A DNA stretch of 64,000 bases from Actinomadura craniellae. Lineage in GTDB: Bacteria; Actinomycetota; Actinomycetes; Streptosporangiales; Streptosporangiaceae. The notes beneath the pieces are model-generated. The model saw only the letters and a program-made list of their open reading frames with translations, made no database searches and was not told where the DNA came from. The stretch covers positions 310,001-374,000 of the forward strand of contig NZ_QLYX01000001.1 in assembly GCF_003289645.1 (NCBI RefSeq), given 5' to 3'. A program made the position numbers and the translations under genes. How positions within the stretch are numbered: position 1 is the first letter of the stretch; every line of letters starts with the position of its first letter. Shown in pieces: positions 49,708-61,306 of this stretch.

Positions 49708-50694
49708 ATGATGAGAACGATCCGACGGCGCCGGCTCCGGGTGGTCCTCGCGGCGCTCGCGGTCGGCCTGGCCGCCGGCTGCGGCTCGGGGGGCACCTCG
49801 GCCGGTCAGACCGACGCCGGGGGAGTGACCACGGTGAAGGTCGGCCTGATCCCGATCACCGACGTCGCCCCGCTGTACCTCGGCATCCAGAAGGGGTTCT
49901 TCACCGAGCAGAAGCTCAAGATCGAACCGCAGCTGGCCGCGGGCGGCGCGGCGATCGTCCCCGCCGTCGTCAGCAACAGCAACCAGTTCGGCTTCTCCAA
50001 CAACGTGTCACTGATCGTCGCCAAGAGCAAGGGCGTGCCGCTGCAGGTCATCACGCCGGGCGTCGGCATCTCCCCGGGCCACAACGAGGCGTGCCAGGTG
50101 CTGGTGCCCGGGAAGAGCCCCATCCGCGGGATCAAGGACCTGCCCGGCAAGACCATCGCCGTCAACACGCTCAACAACATCGGCGACGTCACGATCCGCG
50201 CCGCGCTCGAGAAGGGCGGCGTCGACCCCGGCTCCGTGAAGTTCACCGAGATCGGCTTCCCCGACATGGTCACGGCGGTCGAGGCGGGACGCGTCGACGC
50301 GGCCTGGGAGTGCGAGCCGTTCGTCACCGCGCTACTGGACCGCGGCGCCCGCTCCATCCTCAACAACTACGCCGAGACCCACCCGAACCTGGCGGTGGCC
50401 TCGTACTTCACCTCCACGGCCTACGCCAAGAGCAACCCCGACGTGGTGCGCCGCTTCGACACGGCCATGCGCAAGTCGCTGGAGTACGCCAACACCCACC
50501 CGGACGAGATCCGCAAGATCCTCCCGGAGTACGCCAAGATCCCCGCGGCCCAGGCGGCGAAGATCAAGATGATCGCCTGGCCGGGCACGTTCGAGCGCTC
50601 CTCGATCGAGGAACTGGTGCGGCTGACGCAGAAGTACAAGCTCATCCAGCAGCCGGTCAGCCTGGACGAGCTCATCCAGGAACCGAAGTCCTGA
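49708..50694 (+). CDS. ABC solute-binding lipoprotein (SsuA/NMT1-like)
   Basis: 328 residues. A lipoprotein signal (LAALAVGLAAGC) is followed by a type II binding fold. VKVGLIPITDVAPLYLGIQKGFF is the typical NMT1/SsuA start, with GGAAIVPAVVSN and DAAWECEPFVTAL later. It probably delivers an aromatic or small organic acid to the permeases at 45330-46939. GGGGAGTG precedes ATG 49708, and a second ATG follows directly. A terminator lies at 50716-50771. Confidence 0.93.
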   Translation: MMRTIRRRRLRVVLAALAVGLAAGCGSGGTSAGQTDAGGVTTVKVGLIPITDVAPLYLGIQKGFFTEQKLKIEPQLAAGGAAIVPAVVSNSNQFGFSNNVSLIVAKSKGVPLQVITPGVGISPGHNEACQVLVPGKSPIRGIKDLPGKTIAVNTLNNIGDVTIRAALEKGGVDPGSVKFTEIGFPDMVTAVEAGRVDAAWECEPFVTALLDRGARSILNNYAETHPNLAVASYFTSTAYAKSNPDVVRRFDTAMRKSLEYANTHPDEIRKILPEYAKIPAAQAAKIKMIAWPGTFERSSIEELVRLTQKYKLIQQPVSLDELIQEPKS

Positions 50695-50715
50695 CCCTCC
50701 CGGGCCAGGCAGGAA

Positions 50716-50771
50716 AGAACCTCCCGGTACGGGCGCCCGCCGACCAGGCGCCGCCCGCACCGGGAGGTTCT
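50716..50771 (+). terminator. Terminator after the solute-binding gene
   Basis: AGAACCTCCCGGT (50716-50728) and its exact complement (50759-50771), with inner GC pairing, 21 bp after the stop. A close copy of the left part recurs at about 51165. Confidence 0.6.
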
Positions 50772-50860
50772 CGCATCACCTGGACGGTCCTCGACCAGGG
50801 CCGGTACGGCTGACACGGCGGCACGGACTTGTCCAGCGGCCGACAGCCTGGGCGAACTGA

Positions 50861-51070
50861 GACCTGTCTCAAGTGAGGCCGACAGCCCTGGCGGTACCAC
50901 CAATGCCCACCTCCGGCCTCTTGCTCGCGTGATCGTTGAGGATGGGTGGGGCTGGGGCCCCACCCATCCTCAACGATCACCGGCGCAGGCGCTTGTGCCA
51001 GGTGGCGGGCGGCCGGGTCCTGCGCGAGCGCAGCCAAGGTCATCGGCATTCGGCCCACTTCGAAACACGC
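50861..51070. repeat. Dispersed palindromic element, copy 3
   Basis: Imperfect inverted ends (GACCTGTCTCAAGTGAGGCC at left, and at right the complement of GCGTGTTTCGAAGTGGGCCG). A central perfect 23-bp inverted repeat occupies 50929-50951 and 50958-50980, arm beginning GTGATCGTTGAGGATGGGTG. The left flank resembles copy 1 over about 50 bp. It has no coding capacity. Confidence 0.7.
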
Positions 51071-51114
51071 CTTAGTCCAGGGTCAGTGCGGGCCTGGTCA
51101 GCGGACGGCGGTTC

Positions 51115-51183
51115 GACGAGCCCGGCCAGGAGCCGAAGTCCCGGCCCTCCCGGGCCGGACGGCGAAAGACCTCCCGGTGCGGA
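51115..51183 (+). pseudogene. Relic of a second solute-binding gene 3' end
   Basis: The stretch resembles 50665-50738, the end of the solute-binding gene plus its terminator. Shared runs include GACGAG, CCGAAGTCC, CCCTCCCGGGCC and CCTCCCGGT. The stop codon is lost (TGA has become CGG). It lies just beyond palindromic copy 3, so the intervening DNA was probably lost or replaced. Confidence 0.55.
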
Positions 51184-51210
51184 TGCGCCGGGAGGTCTTT
51201 CGCCGTCCGG
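51155..51210. terminator. Long hairpin before the hydratase gene end
   Basis: A perfect 23-bp stem (51155-51177 and 51188-51210) with a 10-nt loop; the arm contains GGCGAAAGACCTCCCGG. It is placed downstream of the minus-strand catabolic operon ending at 51335 and could terminate it. The 51211-51334 part shows nothing else. Confidence 0.6.
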
Positions 51211-51334
51211 GAGGTTCTGTTGTCGCGCCCTGGTGGGGACCCCGGCCGCGCCCGTGGCCGGGCCGGGGCCGCGACCGGGCGCGGGCGGCCACCGGCCGCG
51301 GCACGGGCGCGGCGGGAACCGGTGGGGACTGGCG

Positions 51335-52096
51335 TCAGCGGGCGACGCCCAGCGCGGACACGCCGCCCAGGCCGGCGACCTGCACTTCGACCCGGGCCGG
51401 CGGGAACGGCGCCGCGGCGGTGGCGCCGCCGGCGAGGACGACGTGGCCGGCCAGCAGCGGCATGCCCTGGCGCCGGGCGATCCGCAGGAGCTCGGGCAGC
51501 GCCCGGTCCGGATGGCCGAGGATGGCGTCGGTGGAGCCCGTCTCGACGTCGGTGCCGTCCACGGTGAGCCGGACGGCCCGGCCGCCCAGGTCGGCGCCGA
51601 GCGGCTGCCAGGACCCGATGACGAACCCGGCGGACGAGGCGTTGTCGGCGATCACGTCGGGCAGGCTGAACCGGAAGTCGCGGTAACGCGAGTCGATGAT
51701 CTCCAGCGCGGGCGCGACCGCGTCCACGGGCAGCTCGTCGTCGTCCGGGGTGACGTCACGGGCGATCCGGTAGGCGACCTCCGGCTCGACCCGGGGGTGG
51801 ATGAACCGGGCCAGCGACACCTGGCCGCCGTCGGGGACGCGCATGGCGTCGGTGAGCCGCCCGACGATCACCTCGTCCACGCCCATCTGCGCCATCTTCG
51901 CCTTGCTGGTGAAGCCGAGCTTGAGCCCGACCAGCCGCTCGCCCCGCCCCAGGCGGCGGGCGATCACCGCGTCCTGGATCGCGTACGCGTCGGCGGGGGT
52001 GAGCCCGCCGGGGAGCTGCGCGACCGCGGACACGGTGTGCTGCGCGGTGTCCAGGCGTTCCGCCGCCTCGGTGCGTGCGCTGGTGTCGGTGCTCAT
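51335..52096 (-). CDS. 2-oxopent-4-enoate hydratase / 4-oxalocrotonate decarboxylase family
   Basis: 253 residues of the FAH-related hydratase/decarboxylase family. LVGLKLGFTSKAKMAQMGVDE, then PRVEPEVAYRIA (metal Glu region), LEIIDSRYRDFRF (metal Glu/Asp) and ADNASSAGFVIG are diagnostic. The family has two sister activities that cannot be told apart by eye. Oxalocrotonate decarboxylase is slightly favoured because no other such enzyme is present. Its ATG overlaps the PobA-like stop. It is the last gene of a four-gene operon. Confidence 0.85.
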   Translation of the reverse strand: MSTDTSARTEAAERLDTAQHTVSAVAQLPGGLTPADAYAIQDAVIARRLGRGERLVGLKLGFTSKAKMAQMGVDEVIVGRLTDAMRVPDGGQVSLARFIHPRVEPEVAYRIARDVTPDDDELPVDAVAPALEIIDSRYRDFRFSLPDVIADNASSAGFVIGSWQPLGADLGGRAVRLTVDGTDVETGSTDAILGHPDRALPELLRIARRQGMPLLAGHVVLAGGATAAAPFPPARVEVQVAGLGGVSALGVAR

Positions 52097-53325
52097 GAAC
52101 CGGTCCTCTCCGTCATCTCGGCTCGGGGGGCGCGCCGGTGGATGCGTCCGGCCGCCGGCAACCCCACGTAGTTCTCGCAGAAGCTCTTCATCGCGGCTTC
52201 GGAGGTGCAGACGTGCTTCAGCTCGGCGTGCTGGAGCCGCCACTCCATCGGGTTGGCCGGGCTGTGGTGCAGCAGCGACGTCATGGAGCGGGAGAACTGC
52301 TGGGCCCGCCAGACCCCGCGCAGCGCGTCGTCGGAGTAGCCGTCCAGCAGGGCGCGGTCGCCGGACTCGAACCAGGTGCACAGCGCGTCGGCGAGCAGCC
52401 GCACGTCCGCGGCGGCGAGGTTGAGCCCCTTCGCGGCGGTGGGCGGGACGATGTGCGCGGCGTCCCCTGCGAGGAAGAGCCTCCCGTACTGCATCGGCTC
52501 CACCACGAAGCTCCGCATGGCGGTGATGCTCTTCGTGGAGATGGTGCCTTCGGCGAGCGTCCAGCCGTCGTCGGTCCCCAGCCGCAGCCGGAGTTCCGCC
52601 CAGATCCGGTCGTCGGACCAGCCGGCCAGGTCCTCGTCCGGCGGGACCTGCAGGTAGAACCGGCTGACCTCGCTCGACCGCATGCTGTGCAGGGCGAACC
52701 CGCGCTCGTGGCACGCGTAGATCAGCTCGAACGTGGAGGGCTGGACGTCCGCGAGCACGCCGAGCCAGGCGAAGGGGTAGTCGTGCTCGTACACCGTCAG
52801 CACGTCGGCCGGGATCGTGCGGCGGGAGACACCGTGGAAGCCGTCGCAGCCCGCGATGAAGTCGCAGGCCAGGACTTGTTCGGAGCCGTCGGCCGCCCGG
52901 TAGCGCACCTTCGGTGCGTCGGTGTCGACGCCGTCGAGCCGCACGTCGTCGACGCCGAACTCCAGGGGGAGGCCCGAGGCGAGGCGGGCGGCGATCGCGT
53001 CCCGGACGATCTCCTGCTGGCTGTACATGACCGCGGTGCAACCGCCGGTCAGCTCGGCCATCGGGATCCGGTACCGCTGCCGGTCGAAGCGCAGCTCGAG
53101 TCCGTGGTGGACGGCCGCCTCCCGGCGCATCCGCTCGTCCAGCCCCAGCTCCTCCAGGAGCCGCATGGTGCGGTGTTCCAGCATGCCCGCGCGGATACGA
53201 CCCTCCACGTAGGACTGGCTCCGGTGTTCCAGGATCACCGCGTCGACTCCGGCGAGCTCCAGCATCCGGCCGAGGAGCAGGCCGGCCGGCCCGGCTCCGA
53301 TGATGGCGACCTGTGTTCGTTCCAT
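52093..53325 (-). CDS. pobA: 4-hydroxybenzoate 3-monooxygenase (PobA-like)
   Basis: An FAD aromatic hydroxylase. The FAD site is VAIIGAGPAGLLLGRML, the DG motif CDFIAGCDGFHGVSR and GRLFLAGDAAHIVPP the second FAD loop. The PobA substrate pocket is kept: Tyr in FELIYACH, Ser and Arg in LHSMRSS, Arg-Phe-Tyr in VSRFYLQV and Tyr in ENYVGLP. Known PobA makes protocatechuate from 4-hydroxybenzoate and can also hydroxylate 4-aminobenzoate. No protocatechuate dioxygenase is present here; a 3-hydroxyanthranilate-type enzyme is next door. ATG 53325 has GGAG 6 bases upstream. Confidence 0.9.
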   Translation of the reverse strand: MERTQVAIIGAGPAGLLLGRMLELAGVDAVILEHRSQSYVEGRIRAGMLEHRTMRLLEELGLDERMRREAAVHHGLELRFDRQRYRIPMAELTGGCTAVMYSQQEIVRDAIAARLASGLPLEFGVDDVRLDGVDTDAPKVRYRAADGSEQVLACDFIAGCDGFHGVSRRTIPADVLTVYEHDYPFAWLGVLADVQPSTFELIYACHERGFALHSMRSSEVSRFYLQVPPDEDLAGWSDDRIWAELRLRLGTDDGWTLAEGTISTKSITAMRSFVVEPMQYGRLFLAGDAAHIVPPTAAKGLNLAAADVRLLADALCTWFESGDRALLDGYSDDALRGVWRAQQFSRSMTSLLHHSPANPMEWRLQHAELKHVCTSEAAMKSFCENYVGLPAAGRIHRRAPRAEMTERTGS

Positions 53326-53373
53326 GTTGAGCTCCACGTAGGGCCGGTCACCGGCTGTAATTGTGAGGGGGTT

Positions 53374-53892
53374 TCAGTAGGTCCGCTGCACTTCGCCGCA
53401 GTTACTGCAGGTACGGGCCTCCAGGTCGTCGAAGAAGCGCTGGTACGCCTCGCCGACCGGGTCGACGGAGTAGTCGGCGATGTGGCACGACTCCTCGTGC
53501 AGGAACTCCCCGCAGTTCTGGCAGTACCACTGGAAGCGGTCGAGCTCGCCCGGGCGGCGGAGCCGCTCGAGGACGATGATGAAGGAGTCCGGGTCGAACC
53601 GGGGGGAGTGCGGGAGCCGGGAAGGAGTGAAGATCGCCGAACCCTCCGGGACCACGTCGATCACCTCGGTGCCGTCCGGCTGGCGGCTGTGCAGCCGCAG
53701 CTCGCCCCGGATCACGTACATCACCTCATCGCTGGGATTGAGGTGGAACTCGCTGCGGTACTCGCGGCCCCGCGCCACGAAGCCGAGGGACTCGTTGTGC
53801 TGCCACAGCACCTCGACGCGCTTGCCGCTCTTGCCGAGGCGTTCGGCGATCGCGTCGAGGTCGACGACCGGCATGCGGTACGGCTCGGTCAT
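53374..53892 (-). CDS. 3-hydroxyanthranilate 3,4-dioxygenase-like enzyme
   Basis: 172 residues of the HAO cupin family, ring-cleaving non-haem iron enzymes. Iron ligands appear in EFHLNPSDEVMYVIRGE (His and Glu) and RLPHSPRF (His). Two C-terminal CxxC pairs (YCQNCGEFLHEE and TCSNCGEVQ) make the rubredoxin-like site of bacterial HAO. Typical product from 3-hydroxyanthranilate is 2-amino-3-carboxymuconate semialdehyde. The PobA neighbour suggests the substrate may instead be a 4-amino-3-hydroxybenzoate. ATG 53892 follows GGAG. Confidence 0.85.
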   Translation of the reverse strand: MTEPYRMPVVDLDAIAERLGKSGKRVEVLWQHNESLGFVARGREYRSEFHLNPSDEVMYVIRGELRLHSRQPDGTEVIDVVPEGSAIFTPSRLPHSPRFDPDSFIIVLERLRRPGELDRFQWYCQNCGEFLHEESCHIADYSVDPVGEAYQRFFDDLEARTCSNCGEVQRTY

Positions 53893-53928
53893 GGTCACTC
53901 CTTCCCGGAGCCCTGGTCTCCTGGTCCG

Positions 53929-54345
53929 TTACTTCGGTTCAACGACGGCGGCGACGCATTCCACCTCGACCAGCACGCCGGCCCGGTGCGGGGGCGCGTT
54001 GACGGTCGTGCGCGCGGGGAAGCTCTCACAGTCGGCGAAGAACTCCCGGTACGCCTTGTTGAACTCGGGGAACTGGGCGGCGTCGCGCAGGTAGCAGTTG
54101 CACTTGAGGATCGAGTCCTTGGTGCCGCCGGCCGCCTCGACCACCGCGACCAGGTTGGTGAGCGTCTGCCGGACCTGCTCGGCGAGGTCGTCGGAGACGA
54201 TCGTGCGGGTGGCCGGGTCCAGCGGGCCCGTTCCCGAGCAGAAGATGAGGTCCCCGTGGACGATCGCCTGCGACAGGGGAGGAGTGGTCCCCGCGGAGAA
54301 GCCGACCTGGGGCGCGTTGGTTGAGCTGATCGAGATCTTCGACAT
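53929..54345 (-). CDS. RidA-family deaminase (2-aminomuconate deaminase-like)
   Basis: 138 residues of the RidA/YjgF family. PLSQAIVHGDLIFCSGTGPLD and LTNLVAVVEAAGGTKDSILK are typical, and the reactive-enamine Arg is in the SFPARTTVNAP segment. In 2-nitrobenzoate and 4-amino-3-hydroxybenzoate pathways a RidA-type protein hydrolyses 2-aminomuconate to 4-oxalocrotonate. Position in an aminomuconate gene set supports that activity. AGGAG lies 5 bases before ATG 54345. It is the first gene of the minus-strand operon. Confidence 0.82.
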   Translation of the reverse strand: MSKISISSTNAPQVGFSAGTTPPLSQAIVHGDLIFCSGTGPLDPATRTIVSDDLAEQVRQTLTNLVAVVEAAGGTKDSILKCNCYLRDAAQFPEFNKAYREFFADCESFPARTTVNAPPHRAGVLVEVECVAAVVEPK

Positions 54346-54431
54346 GGCACTCCTCGTTCGATTCGGCACGTGGTCTGCCGGGCAGCCCGGGGTTCGGAGC
54401 CGCGGCGACTACTCGCTGCGACTCTAACCAC

Positions 54432-54535
54432 CATGTTGATTAGAGTCAATGTATCCCGCGGTGGGCCAGGTGAGGAGGTTGTTGGCCGACCACCCGATTG
54501 TCACCCAGATGCCTATCCATCATAATGGTTATCTG
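54432..54535. promoter_or_regulatory. Recurring catabolic-regulon motif, sites 4 and 5
   Basis: CATGTTGATTAGAGT (54432-54446) and CATAATGGTTATCTG (54521-54535) in the divergent promoter between RidA and the ACMSD-like gene. Both resemble the site at 47099. Confidence 0.5.
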
Positions 54536-54558
54536 AAACAAGGTTCGGAGGGATGGTC

Positions 54559-55647
54559 ATGACATCGGCGAACGAGCCCGCCACCGAGCCCGCCACGACA
54601 GGCCCCGGTCCAGGATCGGACTGGCCCGTGACGGTGGACGTCCACGCGCACGCGCTGCCGCTGCCGCTGCTCCGGTACCTCGCCGACCGCGGCTACGCGG
54701 ACCTGTCCGGCATGGACTCCGGAACGCTGCTGCTGGACCCGAGGGTGTCCGGGGTCGCCCGGGGAGCCCGCATCCCGCTCGCCGCCGACCAGTACGACGT
54801 CCGGCGCCGGCTGACCTCCATGGACGCCGCCGGCATCGCCGCCCAGCTGGTCGCGGCACCGCCGTTCGTGTTCGCCTCGTCCGCCGACGACGACGAACTG
54901 GTCCTGGAGATCACCCGCCGTTCCAACGATGCGCTCGCCGAGTACGTCTCGGCCGACCGGCGGCTTGCGGCGCTGGGAACGGTCCCGGTGGGCCTGCCCG
55001 GCGCAGCCCGGGAGGCGGCCCGCTGCCTGGACGAACTCGGCATGGCGGGCCTGACGACCGGCACCTTCGGCGGGGGCCGCGAACTCGACGACCCGGTCAA
55101 CGAGGACCTGTGGAGCCTGCTGACGGAACGCCGGGCGTTCTGCCTGGTCCACCCGAGCCGCGCGTCCTCCCCGGCCCGGCTGCGCGAATACCACCTGGTG
55201 CAACTGCTGGGCTACCCGGCGGAGACGGCGCTCGCCGCGGCCCGGCTGATCTTCGGCGGCGTCCTGGACCGGCACGACCCGGTGCTGTGCCTCGTGCACG
55301 GCGGCGGATGCCTGCCCGGGCTGGTGCCCCGGCTGGACCTCGGCTGGCGGCGCAAGCGGGAGTCGCAGACCGTTTCGGCGTCACCCCGCGACTACCTGCG
55401 CCGCCTCCACTACGACACCGCGGTCTTCGACGGCACCGCGCTCCGCCGCCTGATCGAAGACGTCGGGCCCGGCAACGTCCTGCTCGGCACCGACCTGCCC
55501 TTCGACCTCGCCGACGTCGACGCGGTCTCCACCGTCCGGGAGCAGGGCCTGCCGCCCGCGGTCGAACACGCGATCCTCGCCGGGAACGCGCTGCGGCTGA
55601 TCCCTTCCCTGACCACCGCGCCCGGCACCCCCGGCGCGGCCGGATAG
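54559..55647 (+). CDS. ACMSD-like amidohydrolase decarboxylase
   Basis: 362 residues of the amidohydrolase_2/ACMSD family. VDVHAHALPLPLL carries the first metal His pair; VHGGGCLPGLVPRLD and LLGTDLPFDLADVD supply further ligands. By family knowledge such enzymes decarboxylate 2-amino-3-carboxymuconate 6-semialdehyde or the 5-carboxy isomer. ATG 54559 is chosen because GGAGGG stands 6 bases upstream; ATG 54553 touches the ribosome site. It is the first gene of a plus-strand operon with a tautomerase and a semialdehyde dehydrogenase. Confidence 0.85.
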   Translation: MTSANEPATEPATTGPGPGSDWPVTVDVHAHALPLPLLRYLADRGYADLSGMDSGTLLLDPRVSGVARGARIPLAADQYDVRRRLTSMDAAGIAAQLVAAPPFVFASSADDDELVLEITRRSNDALAEYVSADRRLAALGTVPVGLPGAAREAARCLDELGMAGLTTGTFGGGRELDDPVNEDLWSLLTERRAFCLVHPSRASSPARLREYHLVQLLGYPAETALAAARLIFGGVLDRHDPVLCLVHGGGCLPGLVPRLDLGWRRKRESQTVSASPRDYLRRLHYDTAVFDGTALRRLIEDVGPGNVLLGTDLPFDLADVDAVSTVREQGLPPAVEHAILAGNALRLIPSLTTAPGTPGAAG

Positions 55648-55730
55648 CCGACCAGAGCCGGACACGGCCGGACGAGGACGGCGGGAACCGCCCGCCCGTC
55701 ACCCCCCTTTTCTCGCCAGGAGGATTCGAC

Positions 55731-55937
55731 ATGCCCCTTGTGCAGGTCAGCTTGGCCGCGGGACGGCCCCCTGACCAGATCCGAGAACTGATCAGCGAAG
55801 TGCACGACGCGGTCGTGCGCGCTACCGGAACCGACCCGGCACGGGTACGGGTGCTCGTCCACGAGCTGCCGCCGACGCACTGGGCCGCGGGCGGGGTCAC
55901 GCTCGCCGAGCGCGACACCGCCACAACACAGGAATGA
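55731..55937 (+). CDS. 4-oxalocrotonate tautomerase-like enzyme
   Basis: 68 residues. MPLVQVSLAAGRPPDQ gives the N-terminal catalytic Pro once Met is removed. The RVLVHELPPTHWAAGG end is typical of the family. It would convert 2-hydroxymuconate to 2-oxohex-3-enedioate before decarboxylation. AGGAGG lies just upstream of ATG 55731. The next gene starts 11 bp after the stop. Confidence 0.85.
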   Translation: MPLVQVSLAAGRPPDQIRELISEVHDAVVRATGTDPARVRVLVHELPPTHWAAGGVTLAERDTATTQE

Positions 55938-55948
55938 GGGGTAACGGC

Positions 55949-57382
55949 ATGGAGTTCTTCGGGCACGTCATCGACGGCGAGGAAGTCGAGTCGCAGGACG
56001 GCGCGCGGTTCGACAGCGTCGATCCATGGACCCGGCAACGGTGGTCCGAGGTGGCGCTCGCCTCCCGGAAGGACGTGGAGGCGGCCGTGGCGTCCGCGCG
56101 CCGCGCGTTCGACGACGGCCCGTGGCCGCGGATGGGCTACGCCGAGCGCGGCCGGCTGCTGCACCGCCTCGCCGACCTGGTCGAGGCGAACAAGCAGGAG
56201 CTCGGCCTGGCGGACACCCGGGACATGGGCAAGCCGGTCACCCAGAGCGTCGGCAACGACGTCGACCGCGCCGTCCAGAACCTCAGGTTCTTCGCCGACC
56301 ACGCGCGCCTGACGGCGGCGGACACGCTGCCGATGGACAGCGGTCACCACGCCTACACCAGGTTCGGCCCGGCCGGTGTCGTCGCCGCCATCGCCCCCTG
56401 GAACTTCCCGCTGATGCTGGAGACCTGGAAGATCGCGCCGGCCCTGGCCTGGGGCAACACCGTCGTCCTCAAGCCCGCCGAGGACACCCCGGCGTCCGCG
56501 ACGCTGCTGGCGCGGCTCGCAGTCGAGGCCGGCCTCCCGCCCGGCGTCCTCAACGTCGTGCACGGATACGGCCCGGAGTCCGCCGGGCAGGCGCTGACCG
56601 AGAGCACCATGATCGACCGGATCACGTTCACCGGCGCGTCGAGCACCGGCCGGACCATCGCCCGGGTCGCGGGCGGGAACCTGGTCCCGGCGAGCCTGGA
56701 ACTCGGCGGCAAGGGCGCCAACCTGGTCTTCGCCGACGCCGACCTGGACACGGCGGTGGACTGGTCCATCCGGGCCATCTTCACCAACGCCGGCCAGGTG
56801 TGCCTCGCCGGCAGCCGGCTCTACGTGCAGCGCGAGGTCTACGACGAGTTCCTCGCCCGGTTCGTCGCCGCCGCCGAGGCGATGGTGATCGGCGACCCCA
56901 CCGAACCGGCCACCCAGGTGGGCCCGCTCGCCTCGCAGGAGCACTACAAGAAGGTGCGCGGGTACGTGGAGACCATCGAGGCGCAGGGCGGCCGCATCCG
57001 CACCGGAGGGCTCGGTGACGGCTGGATCGTCCGCCCCACCGTGATCACGGACATGCCGCAGGACGCCCCGCACTGGTGCGAGGAGATCTTCGGCCCGCTC
57101 GTCGTCGTGGCCCCCTTCGACACCGAGGCCGAGGGGATCGCGCTGGCCAACGACACGCCGTACGGCCTCAACGCCATGGTGTTCACCGAGAACCTGAGCC
57201 GGGCGCACCGGGTGTCCGCGGCCCTCCGCGCCGGGACGGTCTGGGTGAACTGCTTCTTCATCCGCGACCTGCGCGCACCGTTCGGCGGGGTCGGCGAGTC
57301 GGGGGTCGGCCGGGAGGGCGGCGCGTTCAGCCGCGAGTTCTTCACCGAGCCGAAGGCCGTCGTCATGCAGATCGACCGCTGA
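55949..57382 (+). CDS. 2-(hydroxy/amino)muconate semialdehyde dehydrogenase
   Basis: 477 residues, an NAD(P)-dependent aldehyde dehydrogenase. APWNFPLMLETWKIAPALAWG, the NAD loop FTGASSTGRTIARVAGG, general base Glu in LELGGKGANLVFA and catalytic Cys in NAGQVCLAGSRLY are all present. The FGGVGESGVGREGGAFSREF end places it close to 5-carboxymethyl- and 2-aminomuconate semialdehyde dehydrogenases. It fits the step after ACMSD-like decarboxylation. ATG 55949 is preceded by GAGGGG; ATG 55934 overlaps the tautomerase stop and is an alternative. Confidence 0.9.
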   Translation: MEFFGHVIDGEEVESQDGARFDSVDPWTRQRWSEVALASRKDVEAAVASARRAFDDGPWPRMGYAERGRLLHRLADLVEANKQELGLADTRDMGKPVTQSVGNDVDRAVQNLRFFADHARLTAADTLPMDSGHHAYTRFGPAGVVAAIAPWNFPLMLETWKIAPALAWGNTVVLKPAEDTPASATLLARLAVEAGLPPGVLNVVHGYGPESAGQALTESTMIDRITFTGASSTGRTIARVAGGNLVPASLELGGKGANLVFADADLDTAVDWSIRAIFTNAGQVCLAGSRLYVQREVYDEFLARFVAAAEAMVIGDPTEPATQVGPLASQEHYKKVRGYVETIEAQGGRIRTGGLGDGWIVRPTVITDMPQDAPHWCEEIFGPLVVVAPFDTEAEGIALANDTPYGLNAMVFTENLSRAHRVSAALRAGTVWVNCFFIRDLRAPFGGVGESGVGREGGAFSREFFTEPKAVVMQIDR

Positions 57383-57407
57383 ACCCCTGCATCCCCTGCT
57401 CCGTTCC

Positions 57408-57435
57408 GGGCGCGCGGCGACCTCGCCGCGCGCCC
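57408..57435. terminator. Bidirectional terminator, dehydrogenase/cobN
   Basis: GGGCGCGCGGCG, loop ACCT, and its exact complement: a 12-bp stem between convergent genes. Confidence 0.65.
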
Positions 57436-57471
57436 GCTCGCCTCTCCGGGCCGAGCCGGAGCCCCTCCCCG

Positions 57472-61044
<3,573 letters not shown>

Positions 61045-61098
61045 GCAGTGGTTCCTCACTCGGGGTCCGCGCCCCGGGCCGAAGGGAGCGGCAGCATG

Positions 61099-61262
61099 GA
61101 GTCTCCTGGCTTCCGGATCGGTGCTCGCCCCGGCCTTCCCGCGGTCACGGTGGCCGACGGTGGGGTTCGCTCCCCGGTGACAGTGGCGGGACCGCGCCGG
61201 ATTCTCACCGGCTTCCTCCACGTGCTGCCGCGCGGTATGGCCCTTACTTTCGTTGTCGCCTA
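61099..61262 (-). ncRNA. Cobalamin riboswitch upstream of cobN
   Basis: Read on the minus strand the region contains GGAAGCCGGTGAGAATCCGG (about 61196-61215), the B12 box GCCACTG (about 61181-61187), a stem GGGGAGCG...CCCC, and the closing GGAAGCCAGGAGAC (about 61101-61114). These are the conserved blocks of the AdoCbl riboswitch in the right order. It lies 55 bp before the cobN start, so bound cobalamin would shut off cobN expression. The limits are approximate. Confidence 0.92.
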
Positions 61263-61306
61263 CAGTCACGTCAAGTGCGCCGACTTCGGACCTTTAGGAT
61301 CCGATC

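Noticed and set aside
51155-51210. Hairpin at 51.2 kb as a CRISPR repeat
   Set aside because: It is a single long perfect stem without repetition. A terminator is the simpler reading.
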